A stretch of 64,000 bases of DNA from contig JACVRN010000015.1 in assembly GCA_014534425.1 (NCBI GenBank), positions 1-64,000 of the forward strand. Direction: 5' to 3'. Source of the DNA: Pyrinomonadaceae bacterium (GTDB taxonomy: Bacteria; Acidobacteriota; Blastocatellia; Pyrinomonadales; Pyrinomonadaceae). Position numbers and translations under genes: made by a program. Below, in pieces: positions 11,153 to 21,623 of this stretch. The notes under the pieces are model-generated. The model was given only the letters and a program-made list of their open reading frames with translations. It searched no databases and had not been told where the DNA came from. Positions within the stretch are counted from its first letter, which is position 1. The number at the start of each line of letters is the position of its first letter.

Positions 11153-11647
11153 ATGAAGACGCTGCTACTTTTAAGACACGCCAAGTCCAGTTGGAAAGAG
11201 CCCGAGTTGAGGGATTTCGACCGCCCTTTGAATAAGCGCGGCGAGAAGGCAGCCCCGCTCATGGGGAAATTTATGAAGGAGCGCAAGCTCAAGCCGGATT
11301 TGATTATCAGTTCGCCCGCCGTGAGGGCAAGACGGACGGCGGCGCTCGTGGTCGAGCGCGCAGAGCTTCAGGCAGAGTTGCGCTATGACGAGCGCATATA
11401 TGAAGCGGACGTGGAAGCGCTGCTCAAAGTCGTCTCGCAGATTGACGACGGGGCGGAAACGGTTCTGCTGGTCGGTCACAACCCAGGATTTCAGGAGCTA
11501 CTAAAATTTCTGACGGGCGAAGAGCATGAGTTTCCCACGGCTGCGCTCGCGCTCATCTCTCTCAAGCTGGATAAATGGAGCGGCGTTCAGCAGAACACGG
11601 GGCGCTTAAAATGGCTCGTCACTCCAAAGAGCCTTGAGAAAGAGTAA
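11153..11647 (+). CDS. Histidine phosphatase (SixA-like)
   Basis: LLLLRHAKSSW...DFDRPLNKRGEKAAPLMG, LLVGHNPGFQEL. Confidence 0.9.
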   Translation: MKTLLLLRHAKSSWKEPELRDFDRPLNKRGEKAAPLMGKFMKERKLKPDLIISSPAVRARRTAALVVERAELQAELRYDERIYEADVEALLKVVSQIDDGAETVLLVGHNPGFQELLKFLTGEEHEFPTAALALISLKLDKWSGVQQNTGRLKWLVTPKSLEKE

Positions 11648-11665
11648 CTTTCATCTACGGCGCGC

Positions 11666-12097
11666 ATGAAACTCAGGCCCGCGTGGTTCTATAATCAATC
11701 CGGCGTCATCCCGTATAGGTTGACGAATGAGGTGTTGGAGATAATGCTCATCACCTCAAGCCGTCGCGCGCGTTGGATTATCCCTAAGGGCATAGTCGAT
11801 GCGGGCAGCACGCCGGAAGAGTCCGCGCTTAAAGAAGCGTACGAAGAGGCTGGCATCAAGGGCGAGGCGTTCACACAGGAGCTTGGCGAGTATGAGTACG
11901 AGAAATGGGGCGGCGTCTGTAAGGTTAAGGTCTACCTGATGCGTGTCGAGAGCGTGCTTGAGCGCTGGCCCGAAAGCGGCGCGCGTGATAGACGCTGGAT
12001 GACGGTCGAAGAGGCCGCTTCGATGGTCAAAGAGGCGAAGCTCAAAGAGCTAATCCTTTCAGTTCCCCATAGCCTCGCACGGCTTAAATTGTTATGA
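11666..12097 (+). CDS. NUDIX hydrolase
   Basis: NUDIX box GIVDAGSTPEESALKEAYEEAGIKG. Confidence 0.9.
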   Translation: MKLRPAWFYNQSGVIPYRLTNEVLEIMLITSSRRARWIIPKGIVDAGSTPEESALKEAYEEAGIKGEAFTQELGEYEYEKWGGVCKVKVYLMRVESVLERWPESGARDRRWMTVEEAASMVKEAKLKELILSVPHSLARLKLL

Positions 12098-12132
12098 TTG
12101 ACGGCCAATCAAAGAAAGGCGTCCCGTAAGTT

Positions 12133-12390
12133 ATGACTATCATCAAGCGTAAAACAAAAAAGAAGATTACGAAGCAAATCAAGAAGCTTGTGAAAAAGCA
12201 CGGGCCAGAGATTGCCACGGGATTGGTCTCCAGCATCGTAGCCGGAATTGCCGCCGCCGCAACCGCCCCGCCGGATACGGACGACGCTGGGAAACCTAAG
12301 AAGAAAAAGAAGACGGAAGCGAAAGCGAAGGCTAAATCGGCCAAGAAGGCTGAGAGCCGGAAGTCCAAGTCTCAGACGAGCGAGGCGTGA
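12133..12390 (+). CDS. Small protein with short hydrophobic segment and Lys/Ala-rich tail, function unknown
   Basis: 85 aa, basic N-term, IATGLVSSIVAGIAAAATA, tail KPKKKKKTEAKAKAKSAKKAESRKSKSQ; overlaps the next ORF. Confidence 0.65.
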   Translation: MTIIKRKTKKKITKQIKKLVKKHGPEIATGLVSSIVAGIAAAATAPPDTDDAGKPKKKKKTEAKAKAKSAKKAESRKSKSQTSEA

Positions 12391-12407
12391 GCCGCGAAGG
12401 AGCAAGG

Positions 12408-12986
12408 ATGGCGGAAGCTGTAAAAAGGAGCGCGGCCCGCGCCGCTCTGGCTGAAGAGCAGTCGGGCGCGACCACGAAAGACTCTCTCCAGCGTCAGATG
12501 GAAGAGGCGCGAGAATCAATCTCGCAGACCGTGACGGACATAAAGGACACGGTCGTAGAGCAGTACAACTCCGTCAAAGAGACGGTCGCAGACACGCTCG
12601 ACTGGCGCGAGCAGTTCCGCAATCACCCTCTAGTCTGGTGCTTCGGCGCGCTCTCAGTCGGCTACGTCCTAGGCAACAGCGTGATTAACGCCTTCACAGA
12701 TGCCAAGGGCGAAGACAAACTGCTCTCGCAACTGGCAGCGCTCGGCGACCGCTTCACGGACGAGCTATCCAAACAGGGCATGAGCATCCTAGCGCCCGCG
12801 CTCACCGGAACCGTCCTGGTTCCAGTCCTGGCAAGCAAGATAAGCGAATTAACCGGCGTAGACCTCTCCGAATTGACGAATCAATTGATGGCGTCAAACG
12901 GCGATTCCAGAAAACCGAAATCCAAGCGCAAGAAAACGAAGGCGGGCGCGAAAAAGCAGGGCAAGAAAAAGAAGAAGAAGGTCTAG
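12408..12986 (+). CDS. Unknown protein with amphipathic N-term and poly-Lys C-term
   Basis: ORF extends to 12387, but ATG 12408 follows GAAGGAG with suitable spacing. ESISQTVTDIKDTVVEQYNSVKETVADTLDWREQFRNHPLVWCFGALSVGYVLG and tail KSKRKKTKAGAKKQGKKKKKKV. Confidence 0.65.
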   Translation: MAEAVKRSAARAALAEEQSGATTKDSLQRQMEEARESISQTVTDIKDTVVEQYNSVKETVADTLDWREQFRNHPLVWCFGALSVGYVLGNSVINAFTDAKGEDKLLSQLAALGDRFTDELSKQGMSILAPALTGTVLVPVLASKISELTGVDLSELTNQLMASNGDSRKPKSKRKKTKAGAKKQGKKKKKKV

Positions 12987-12995
12987 GACTTTACT

Positions 12996-15143
12996 TCATT
13001 CATAGACGTTGACGCGTCCTATGAAATGCATCTGGCTGTCTAGCGTCTCTTCGCCTTTGGCGGGGCGGACGCGCTCGTAGGTGCCGTCGGGCATCAGCCG
13101 CCGCGCCTTGACGTTGTCGCGCAGGTAGACCTCAAGTATCTCTTCTTTCAGGTACCTCTTAATATTTTCATCTTTGATGGGCGTGACGACCTCCACGCGG
13201 CGGTTGAGGTTGCGCTGCATCCAGTCGGCAGAGCCTATGTAGGCTTCGTCCTCGCCGTCGTTGGCGAAATAGAAGATGCGGCTGTGCTCCAGGAATCGCC
13301 CGACTATGCTGATGACTTGAATGTTGTCGGAGATGCCGTGCACGCCCGGCCTCAGCATACAGATGCCGCGCACAATCAGGTCAACCTTCACTCCTGCGCG
13401 CGAGGCTTCGTAGAGCGCGCGAATGATTTCCGTATCCGTGAGGCTGTTAATCTTTGCGATGATGCGAGCCTCTCTTCCGTGGCGCGCGTGCTTTGTCTCG
13501 CGTTTGATGAGCGCCATCATGCGTTCTCTCAGGTGCAGAGGCGCGACCATTAATTGACGATACTTGTCCTGCCACGAATAGCCCGTGAGGAAATTGAAGA
13601 GGTCTGTCGCGTCGGCCCCGATTTCCGGGTCTGCCGTGAAGAGGCCAAGGTCTGTGTAGATGCGAGAGGTCGTAGGATTGTAGTTGCCCGTGGCGACGTG
13701 GACGTAGCGGCGCAGGTGCTTTCCTTCGCGGCGCACTACGAGCGCCACCTTGCAATGCGTCTTTAAGCCCATGAGGCCGTAAACTACATGCACGCCCGCG
13801 CGCTCCAACTGCCTGGCCCAGACGATGTTGTTCTCTTCATCAAAGCGCGCCTTTAGTTCCACCAGCGCAGTGACCTGCTTGCCGCGCTCAGAAGCTTCCA
13901 TCAGCGCACGCACGATGGGCGATTGCTGGCCCGTTCGATAGAGACATATCTTTATAGCCAGCACGTCTGCGTCCATGGCCGCCGCGTTGATGAAATCCGT
14001 GACGGCTGTAAAGGAAGTGTAAGGATGATGAAGCAGCACGTCCTGCTGTTTGATGGCGTCGAAGATTGTACGGCGCTGCTGCAAGATTGCCGGCACTGCG
14101 GGTTGAAAAGGCTTGTCCTTCAATTCGGGCCGATCCATCTGGTACAGCGTCATCAGGTCTGGTATGTCCAGAGGCCCTTCAATCTCGTACACGTCGTCTT
14201 CTGCAAGCTCAAGCGAGTTCATCAGGTACTTCACCATCTTCGAAGACATCTTCGAAGATACTTCAAGACGAACGGCCATGCCGAAGCGCCTGCGCCTGAG
14301 ATGCTGCTCCATAGTCCGCAGCAAATCTCCCGCCTCGTCTTCCCTAAGCTCTATGTCCGCGTCGCGCGTCACGCGGAAGAGATGGCTCTTGCCCGTACGC
14401 ATTCCCGGAAACAGGTGCGAGAGGTTGACGGAGATTAAGCTGCCCAGGTAGGTGAAGCACGAGCCTGAATCGCCAACGGGAACAAGCGGCGAGACCGTGG
14501 GCGGAACTTTGATGCGCGCGAATCTTGGCTCCGCAGTCAGGAGCGGGGACGGCGCAGGCTCGCTTCCTTCTGTCGCTTTGACCGTCAGCCCAAGATTGAG
14601 ACTGAGGTTTGAGATATAAGGGAAGGGATGGCCCGGGTCTACGGCCTGCGGCGTAAGGATTGGAAAAACATTTTCTATAAAATACTTGTTGGCCTCGCGC
14701 TGCTCCTTCTCATTCAATTCGCTGTAGGGAAGTATGGTGATGCCTTCGGCCTTGAGTCGCGGCAGCACCTCTTCGCGCATGCATCGCATCTGTTCCTTAA
14801 CCATAGGATGCAGGCGCTGGCTTATCTCCCTGAGTTGCTCTGCGGGCGTCATCCCGTCCGGCGAAGGCCCCACGACTTCCTCTTCCAATTCTTCCATCAA
14901 CCCCGAAATGCGAATCATGAAGTACTCGTCCAGGTTGGTCGAGAAGATTGAGAGGAATTTGAGCCGCTCCAGTAAAGGCTGAGACGGGTCGAGCGCCTCT
15001 TCCAACACACGCCGGTTGAACTCCAACCAGCTTAGCTCTCGATTAAAGAGGAACTTCTTGTTATGCAGAATCGTCTGGGGCAAAGTGATTTTTGATTCTT
15101 TGCCCTCAGCTTCCGCCTGAATCTGTTTGCTTGTGCTTGCCAT
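12996..15143 (-). CDS. ppk1: Polyphosphate kinase 1 (copy A)
   Basis: FNRELSWLEFNRRVLEEA, YVHVATGNYNPTTSRIYTDLGLFTADP, FLEHSRIFYFANDGEDEAYIGSADWMQRNLNRRVEV. Confidence 0.95.
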   Translation of the reverse strand: MASTSKQIQAEAEGKESKITLPQTILHNKKFLFNRELSWLEFNRRVLEEALDPSQPLLERLKFLSIFSTNLDEYFMIRISGLMEELEEEVVGPSPDGMTPAEQLREISQRLHPMVKEQMRCMREEVLPRLKAEGITILPYSELNEKEQREANKYFIENVFPILTPQAVDPGHPFPYISNLSLNLGLTVKATEGSEPAPSPLLTAEPRFARIKVPPTVSPLVPVGDSGSCFTYLGSLISVNLSHLFPGMRTGKSHLFRVTRDADIELREDEAGDLLRTMEQHLRRRRFGMAVRLEVSSKMSSKMVKYLMNSLELAEDDVYEIEGPLDIPDLMTLYQMDRPELKDKPFQPAVPAILQQRRTIFDAIKQQDVLLHHPYTSFTAVTDFINAAAMDADVLAIKICLYRTGQQSPIVRALMEASERGKQVTALVELKARFDEENNIVWARQLERAGVHVVYGLMGLKTHCKVALVVRREGKHLRRYVHVATGNYNPTTSRIYTDLGLFTADPEIGADATDLFNFLTGYSWQDKYRQLMVAPLHLRERMMALIKRETKHARHGREARIIAKINSLTDTEIIRALYEASRAGVKVDLIVRGICMLRPGVHGISDNIQVISIVGRFLEHSRIFYFANDGEDEAYIGSADWMQRNLNRRVEVVTPIKDENIKRYLKEEILEVYLRDNVKARRLMPDGTYERVRPAKGEETLDSQMHFIGRVNVYE

Positions 15144-15436
15144 CGCCCGTCGGTCGCTGCCCTTTTATAAAGGCAGATTCTTCTACTTAAAGATAGCACG
15201 TCAGATATTGAGTAGAGAAGAAAGAGATAAATACGGTGGTAGGTCAATTGTGCCTCTGTGGTGAATATCTATCTTCCTTGTTTGGGCTGATAAGCGGGCG
15301 CAAATGATTCATGTTATATTAAGGTGTGCCTGGATAAAGTGTCGGGGTAAGGGTTCATGTGATTCGCCTTTGAGGCGTGCGAATCCGAAGCCAAGGAGTA
15401 TAAGGAAGATACTGTATATTAATCGCGGAGATTTAA

Positions 15437-16279
15437 ATGAGTATCAAAAAATCTGCCATTATCCCTTATCGTACTGGCAGGAAGGGGCTGGAAATCTTGC
15501 TCGTCACAAAATCCACCAGCGACGAGTGGGTCATCCCTAAAGGAAAAATCGAAGCGCCTCTGAAGCCTTTAATCTCGGCGGCGAAGGAGGCGTTTGAGGA
15601 AGCTGGAGTCCTGGGCCGCCCTCACCCCATACGCGTCGGCAGCTTCAGCGATAATTCATCCGACGAGCCGATTCCGACTTTCCTTCTCGAAGTTGAAGTG
15701 GAGATTGACGAGAAGGATTGGCTGGAGAAGAACAAGCGGGAAAGGCTCTGGATTAATGCGGACGACTGCGCGGAGTACATCAAGGCGGACGACCTTCTGG
15801 CTGTGGTCAAAAGAGGCGTCAAGTGCCTGCGCTCCGACGGCGCGTATTTCAAGCGGGCTGTGAAGACCTACAGCGAAGAGCATCACTTGGAAATCGCTGA
15901 GATAGATGAAGACCACGCCGAGCTTATATTTATAATCCCTACGGATAGGAAGAAGCGGCTTTACCTTGCGCGCTATGATTCGACGGTAGAATTTTCGCTC
16001 CCTGGCTTTACCATCTTCAATTCCGAAGATGAAATCCCCGACGCCTTCTCTACGAACCTGCTCCAGCGCAACGCGAAAAAGAAGATTGGCTTCTGGTGCA
16101 TAGATAAGATAAAGGGCAAGTTTGTATATTCATTCATGCATAATGCGGAGTTGAAGCTCCTGGACGGCCAGCACTTCTTCAGCATCGTCTCCGGCCTTAT
16201 AGCCGAATCCGAGGCGATTGAAGAACTGATGGAAGAGATGTCCAAGAAGCAAATGGAGCGAAAGAAGCTAAGGTATTAA
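15437..16279 (+). CDS. NUDIX hydrolase with C-terminal extension
   Basis: GKIEAPLKPLISAAKEAFEEAGVLG NUDIX-like box followed by about 160 aa of unassigned sequence. Confidence 0.85.
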   Translation: MSIKKSAIIPYRTGRKGLEILLVTKSTSDEWVIPKGKIEAPLKPLISAAKEAFEEAGVLGRPHPIRVGSFSDNSSDEPIPTFLLEVEVEIDEKDWLEKNKRERLWINADDCAEYIKADDLLAVVKRGVKCLRSDGAYFKRAVKTYSEEHHLEIAEIDEDHAELIFIIPTDRKKRLYLARYDSTVEFSLPGFTIFNSEDEIPDAFSTNLLQRNAKKKIGFWCIDKIKGKFVYSFMHNAELKLLDGQHFFSIVSGLIAESEAIEELMEEMSKKQMERKKLRY

Positions 16280-16382
16280 CGCTCAGGTGAATCGCTAATC
16301 AGTCTCCCCGGCTTATTAATAAGTTTCGCCACATTCTATTTCTCTGTCAGGCCACGAAGGGTAAGGCGAAGTAAAATTAGAG

Positions 16383-18500
16383 ATGACAAATACCGATAAG
16401 CGGACTCCTCAAAGCGAGAAGAGCGGCGGCGAGACTTTAACGATTAAGCCGAATGACCCTGCGTCACTCATCAACCGTGAGTTGAGCCTGATTGAGTTCT
16501 TCCGACGCGTGCTTGAAGAGGCAGAGGACGAGACGCAGCCTTTGCTGGAGCGGCTCAAATTCCTTTCCATACTCTCATCCAACCTGGACGAGTTCTTCAT
16601 GATTCGCGTCTCCGGCCTGAAGGAGACATTCGAGGAAGGCGTGACGACGCGTTCGCCCGACGGCATGACGCCCGGCGAGCAGTTGAAGGAGATACGCGCG
16701 CGTTTAATTCCATTGCTTGTCGAGCAGACGCGCTGCCTCAAAGAGATTCTTCCCTTACTCCGAGACCAGGGCGTGATGGTCGCGCCCTTCGAGACGCTTA
16801 CAGAAGCGGAGCGGCAATCTCTCGAAAACTATTTCATGCGGAAGATTTTCCCCGTGCTCACGCCTCAGGCAGTAGACCTAGGCCACCCCTTCCCGTACAT
16901 CTCCGGCTTGAGCCTTAACCTGGGCCTGATGGTCGGCCCTGTCAGAGAGCACGGCATCACTCAATCGCTCACGGGCAAGCCCGACCCAAGATTCGCGCGC
17001 GTCAAATTGCCGCCGCTCGTCCCGCGACTGATTCCGGTCGAAGGCTCTAAGACAAAGTTTGTGCTGGTCGAAGAACTGGTGGCGGCCAACATAGGCGCGC
17101 TCTTTCCGAGAATGCATCCTGGCAAATGCTACACATTTCGCGTCACGCGCGACGCAGATGTAGAGGTCAGAGAAGACGAGGCCGTAGACCTCCTGCATGT
17201 CATGGAGCAGACCTTGAGAAAGCGTCACTTCGGCTCGCCCGTGCGGCTTGAGGCTTCAAGCGAGATGCCCGCAGAGATGGTCGAATATCTGGTTAGCGAA
17301 CTGGGCATCACGGCTGAAGACGTATACAGGATAGAAGGCCCACTGGACACCACGGGGTTGATGTCGCTTTACGGATTGGAGAGGCCGGAGTTGAAGGACA
17401 AGCCTTTTGAGGAGACGCTGCCTTCAGGACTGAAGAAGAAAGAGCCTATCTTCGACATCATAAGACGACAGGACGTGCTGCTGCATCATCCCTTTCATTC
17501 CTTCTCCTTCGTCACCAACTTCATAGAATCCGCCGCCCAAGACCCTGAAGTCGTAGCCATTAAGATATGCCTCTACCGCACGGGCAAGAACTCGCCCATC
17601 CCGCAATCGCTGATTGAAGCCAGCAAGAGCGGCAAACAAGTGACCGTGCTCATAGAACTCAAGGCGCGCTTTGACGAAGAGAACAACATAGAGTGGGCCA
17701 AGCAGTTGGAGGAGTTCGGCATTCACGTCGTCTACGGACTCGTGGGCTTAAAGACGCATTGCAAGCTGGCGCTCGTCATACGCAACGAAGGCGACGACCT
17801 GCGCCGCTACGTGCACATTGCGACCGGCAACTATAACCCCGTCACCTCTCGCTTCTACACAGACCTCAGCTTCTTCACAGCAGACGAAGAACTGGGAGCG
17901 GACGGCGCAGACCTCTTCAATTTTCTGACGGGCTTTTCAAGACAGAAAAAGTACAGGCAGTTGATGGTCGCGCCCGCCAACCTGCGCGACAATATTCTTC
18001 GTCTCATCAAGCGCGAAACCGAGCACGCACGCGCCGGCAAACCGGCGCGCATCATAGCCAAGTTCAATCGGCTGGCGGACACGGAAGTCATACGCGCTCT
18101 CTACGAAGCGTCGCGCGCGGGCGTCTCTATAGATTTGATTGTGCGCGGCGTCTGCATGCTCAGGCCAGGCGTCGAGGGCTTGTCCGAGAACATACGCGTC
18201 AGGAGCATAGTCGGGCGCTTTCTGGAGCACAGCCGCATCTTCTATTTTTCAAACGGCGGCGATGAAGAAGTCTACACGGGAAGCGCCGACTGGATGGCGC
18301 GCAACTTCGACCGGCGCGTCGAAGTCCTAGCGCCCGTCAAGGACGAGCGATTGAAGGCGCAGTTGAAAGAGATACTCGACATCTACCTTTCGGATAACGT
18401 GAAGGCGCGCAAGCTCCTGCCGGACGGCCATTACGAGCGAGTTAAGCCCGCGCCCTCCGAAAGAAGAATCAACAGTCAGACCTACTTCATAGGCAGCTAG
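16383..18500 (+). CDS. ppk1: Polyphosphate kinase 1 (copy B)
   Basis: INRELSLIEFFRRVLEEAEDETQPLLERLKFLSILSSNLDEFFMIR, YVHIATGNYNPVTSRFYTDLSFFTADEE, FLEHSRIFYFSNGGDEEVYTGSADWMARNFDRRVEV. Confidence 0.95.
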   Translation: MTNTDKRTPQSEKSGGETLTIKPNDPASLINRELSLIEFFRRVLEEAEDETQPLLERLKFLSILSSNLDEFFMIRVSGLKETFEEGVTTRSPDGMTPGEQLKEIRARLIPLLVEQTRCLKEILPLLRDQGVMVAPFETLTEAERQSLENYFMRKIFPVLTPQAVDLGHPFPYISGLSLNLGLMVGPVREHGITQSLTGKPDPRFARVKLPPLVPRLIPVEGSKTKFVLVEELVAANIGALFPRMHPGKCYTFRVTRDADVEVREDEAVDLLHVMEQTLRKRHFGSPVRLEASSEMPAEMVEYLVSELGITAEDVYRIEGPLDTTGLMSLYGLERPELKDKPFEETLPSGLKKKEPIFDIIRRQDVLLHHPFHSFSFVTNFIESAAQDPEVVAIKICLYRTGKNSPIPQSLIEASKSGKQVTVLIELKARFDEENNIEWAKQLEEFGIHVVYGLVGLKTHCKLALVIRNEGDDLRRYVHIATGNYNPVTSRFYTDLSFFTADEELGADGADLFNFLTGFSRQKKYRQLMVAPANLRDNILRLIKRETEHARAGKPARIIAKFNRLADTEVIRALYEASRAGVSIDLIVRGVCMLRPGVEGLSENIRVRSIVGRFLEHSRIFYFSNGGDEEVYTGSADWMARNFDRRVEVLAPVKDERLKAQLKEILDIYLSDNVKARKLLPDGHYERVKPAPSERRINSQTYFIGS

Positions 18501-18510
18501 GCCGCGTCTC

Positions 18511-20069
18511 TCATCGCTTGGCGAATGCGATCCGCTTGTTCGGGTAATCGAAGATGATGCGGAACGCTTGCAGGATGCCCACGCCTATGTTGCCCGCCGT
18601 GTAGTTGTCTGCGAATGCGCCCTCGCCGGAGCCTGCGAAATCAACTTCCAGATTGTCGAACTTGAGACCTGCAAGCTCGAACCACGCGAGCTTGCCCCTG
18701 CGAGAAGTGCGCGAGCCGCCGACGCCCGCCGAATTGCTCTCGCTCGTCTCGCGGCCCGCGAGAAGCTTAAAGCGCTCGACGGTCGGCGCGTGTATGGAGA
18801 GAGTCATGTAAGAGCCTGTGTCCAGCACGAACAGCCCCTCGCGGTCGCCTTCAAAGCGTGCGCGCACGCCCGGCAGCCGCCCACTGAAGAACAACTCCCG
18901 CCACGTAGCGCCCTCCAGCCTGTAGCTCGCTGGCTCATAAATGGCGACCGACTCGGCGGCAATGTCTATCTCCACAACCGCACGCGCGAAGAGGTCTCGG
19001 CCACAGATGCCGCCTATGGGAAGGCCCAAGCTGTCGGAAATGAATCCGAGGTTGGCCTCAAGGTAACGCGTGCCGGTCATCGTCAGCCTTCCGAGCGTGA
19101 AAGTCTCGCCCTGCCGGTAGCGCATTTTCTGCATGCCGAACGCGCCGACGGCTGCCGTCTCGCCGAGCGCGGGCATCCCCAAACGGTCAGCGACCTTCGG
19201 ATCAATCACCATCGCCGCCGCCCCTGTATCGAGTATGAACCATCCCACGTCTTTGCCGTTGACGAGCGGATGCACGAGCATATGGCCCGACTCTGTGCGC
19301 CGCACCTCCACGCGCGCAGGCAGCGCTTTGTTCCAGCGAGCGTCAGCCGGTTTCGTGGTGACAGGCTCGAACGGCTTGCGCGCTGCGGCGGTAGCAGGAA
19401 CGGCCACGAGCGAGTGAATCTCAAAAAAGCTCCTCACGCCGCGCGACGAGCGCGCGAGCCTGTGCGGGAAGCGGAAGCCCAACACCTCTTTGTAGTCGCT
19501 GAGTTCTATGACTTCTTCGCCGCCGAACGAAAGGCGCTTGACGCTTTTGGGAAGCCACGTCGCGCGATCTACGAACAGAGTCGCCTCAAGCAAACCGCCT
19601 TTGAGCGCGAGTTTGAGCGCAACCTGCTTGTCGTCGGTTTTCGCTGCGTCGAGCGAGACGGCGAACGGCCCGTTCTCGGCCAGCCAACGCGCGGAATGAA
19701 TCCAGGCGTAGAACTGCTCGGCCTCCATGTCCTGAAGCTCAAGCGTACGCGGCATCCCCGAAGAGTCCACTTCCCAAGTGGTCGCGCCGTTGAAGCCGCT
19801 TGTGCGCCCCAGAGGCCCGTCTATCTCTGAGCGGAATCGTCCATCGGGCGTGAACATGAAGGTGAACTTCGAGTCCATGCCGTGAAAACGTGCCGTGCCT
19901 TGTGCGACGACTCCGTTCTCCTGGCTTCGTAGTCGCTCGTAACCGACCGCCGCGCGTACACGAGAGAGCGCCTGCGCGGCTGACGTTACATCCTGAGCCG
20001 CAGCCTGCCCTACCGACAAGAAGAGCAAGCATGCTAGCAGAAAGAATTGTTTCATTCTTATCTTCATTG
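18511..20069 (-). CDS. Secreted retropepsin-like aspartyl protease with two DTG motifs
   Basis: WFILDTGAAAMVID and LFVLDTGSYMTLSI. Signal peptide MKIRMKQFFLLACLLFLSVGQAAA sets the start near 20069 rather than at the longer ORF start. Confidence 0.8.
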
Positions 20070-20081
20070 ATAGTGATTTCC

Positions 20082-21279
20082 TTATTCGTAGCGTAGTGCA
20101 ATCAAGGGATCGACTTTGACAGCCCTTCGCGCGGGGATGTAGCAGGCAACGAGCGCCACGACAAAGAGCAACGCGGCGACGACAGCGAAGGTGGCCGCGT
20201 CCGTAGCGCTCACGCCGAAGAGAAGCCCGGACATCAATCGCGTCAGCGCGAGCGCGAGCGCAAGACCAATCAACACTCCTGCGAGCGCAGCCGCGCTCCG
20301 CGCCCCGCTTGCACGTCCGGGTACTGCTTTTCAAGCCTGGCCGCGATGGCGCTCATCTGCTCTCCGGCCTGCTCAATTGTCACGCCCCGCTTTAGTCTTC
20401 CTATGACGAAGTAATCGCGGCTGCCGCGCGCGGTCTTCTCGCCTTCGGGGAAAACGAGCGGTGCCCAGACCTGCGCGTGCGAGAGCGTTGAAAGCGAAGC
20501 GGGCATCACGCCTATGATTGTGTACTTCTGCCCGTTGAGCGGGACGGTCTTGTCTATGATGGCGGGGCTAGCGCCGAAGCTCTTGCGCCAGAGAGCATCG
20601 CTTACGACTACGACCGAATCCTTTCCCGCTTCGTCCTCGCCCTTCGCAAACGTGCGGCCCATCTCCGGCTTGACACCCAGCACGTCGAAATAATTGGCCT
20701 CAACTCTCAAGCCGGAAAGGCGCTGCGGCTCGTCGCCCGCCTGCAAGTTGAAAGCGTCGTCGGCGTACGCGGCTATCCCTCGAAGACTGTGTTCTGCTCC
20801 TGCCAGTCGCGCAGGTTAGGAACCAACAGCGCCGTCTCGCCCGAAGGCTTATAGGTCTCGTAGAGCTTGACCAGGCGGTCAGGCTCCGGGAATGGAAGAG
20901 GCCGCAGCAGCACCGCGTTGATAACGGAGAAGAGAGCAGTGTTGGCGCCTATGCCAAGGCTGAGCGTGACGACGGCTATGAGGGTGAAGCCGGGCTGACG
21001 GCGCAGGCCACGCGCGCCGTAGCGAAGGTCTTGCAGGAAATCTTCCAGCACGGGCAGGCCGCGTCGCCTGCGCCACTCTTCCTGCGTCTGCGCTACGCCG
21101 CCCAGTTTGATGAGCGCCTGACGGCGCGCCTCCGCCGCGCTCATTCCTGCGCGCACGTTGTCGTCAACGTGCATCTGTATGTGGCTTTCCAGTTCTTCCG
21201 CCAACTCACGTTCACGTCTCTCGCGTCCGAAGATGCTGGCGAGGCGCACCACAAGAGCGCGCAGTTGTCCGGCGCGCAT
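20082..21279 (-). pseudogene. Degraded ADOP/MacB-FtsX-like ABC permease
   Basis: N-term [37 protein letters not shown]...[47 protein letters not shown], then a frame change near 20770, then YPDVQAG joined directly to C-term [33 protein letters not shown]...[18 protein letters not shown]; the middle TM region is missing. Confidence 0.85.
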
Positions 21280-21623
21280 CAAGACTCCTCTACCGTGTCG
21301 AAGAAGCGAGCCAGGATGGCGGTCGTGCGCTCCCACTCGCGCGTCTCTTCGGCTAGCTGTTTGCGGCCCGCGCGCGTCAGTTTGTAATACTTGGCCTTGC
21401 GGTTGTTGTCCGAGACGCCCCACTCGGACGAGACGTAACCTTCCTGCTCCAGCTTGAGCAGCGCAGGATAGAGCGTGCCGTAGTTGATAGAGAGCAGGTC
21501 GCCACTGGTCTGCTCAATACGCCGCGCTATTCCGTAGCCGTGAAGCGGCCCCATGGCCTCCAGCGTCTTCAGCACCATCAGGGCCAGTGTGCCCTGCCAA
21601 ATCTCCGTCTTGTCATTCATCAA
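21279..21623 (-). CDS. PadR family transcriptional regulator
   Basis: [26 protein letters not shown]...[40 protein letters not shown]. Confidence 0.92.
   Translation of the reverse strand: MMNDKTEIWQGTLALMVLKTLEAMGPLHGYGIARRIEQTSGDLLSINYGTLYPALLKLEQEGYVSSEWGVSDNNRKAKYYKLTRAGRKQLAEETREWERTTAILARFFDTVEES

Noticed and set aside
14228-14262. Repeated ATCTTCGAAGA units
   Set aside because: Lies inside ppk1 copy A, encoding SSKMSSKM; the other PPK1 has a comparable SSEMPAEM, so coding constraint explains it.
18568-19830. 420-aa plus-strand ORF opposite the aspartyl protease
   Set aside because: No recognisable motif; typical GC-rich antisense shadow ORF. The minus strand has a signal peptide and two DTG motifs.
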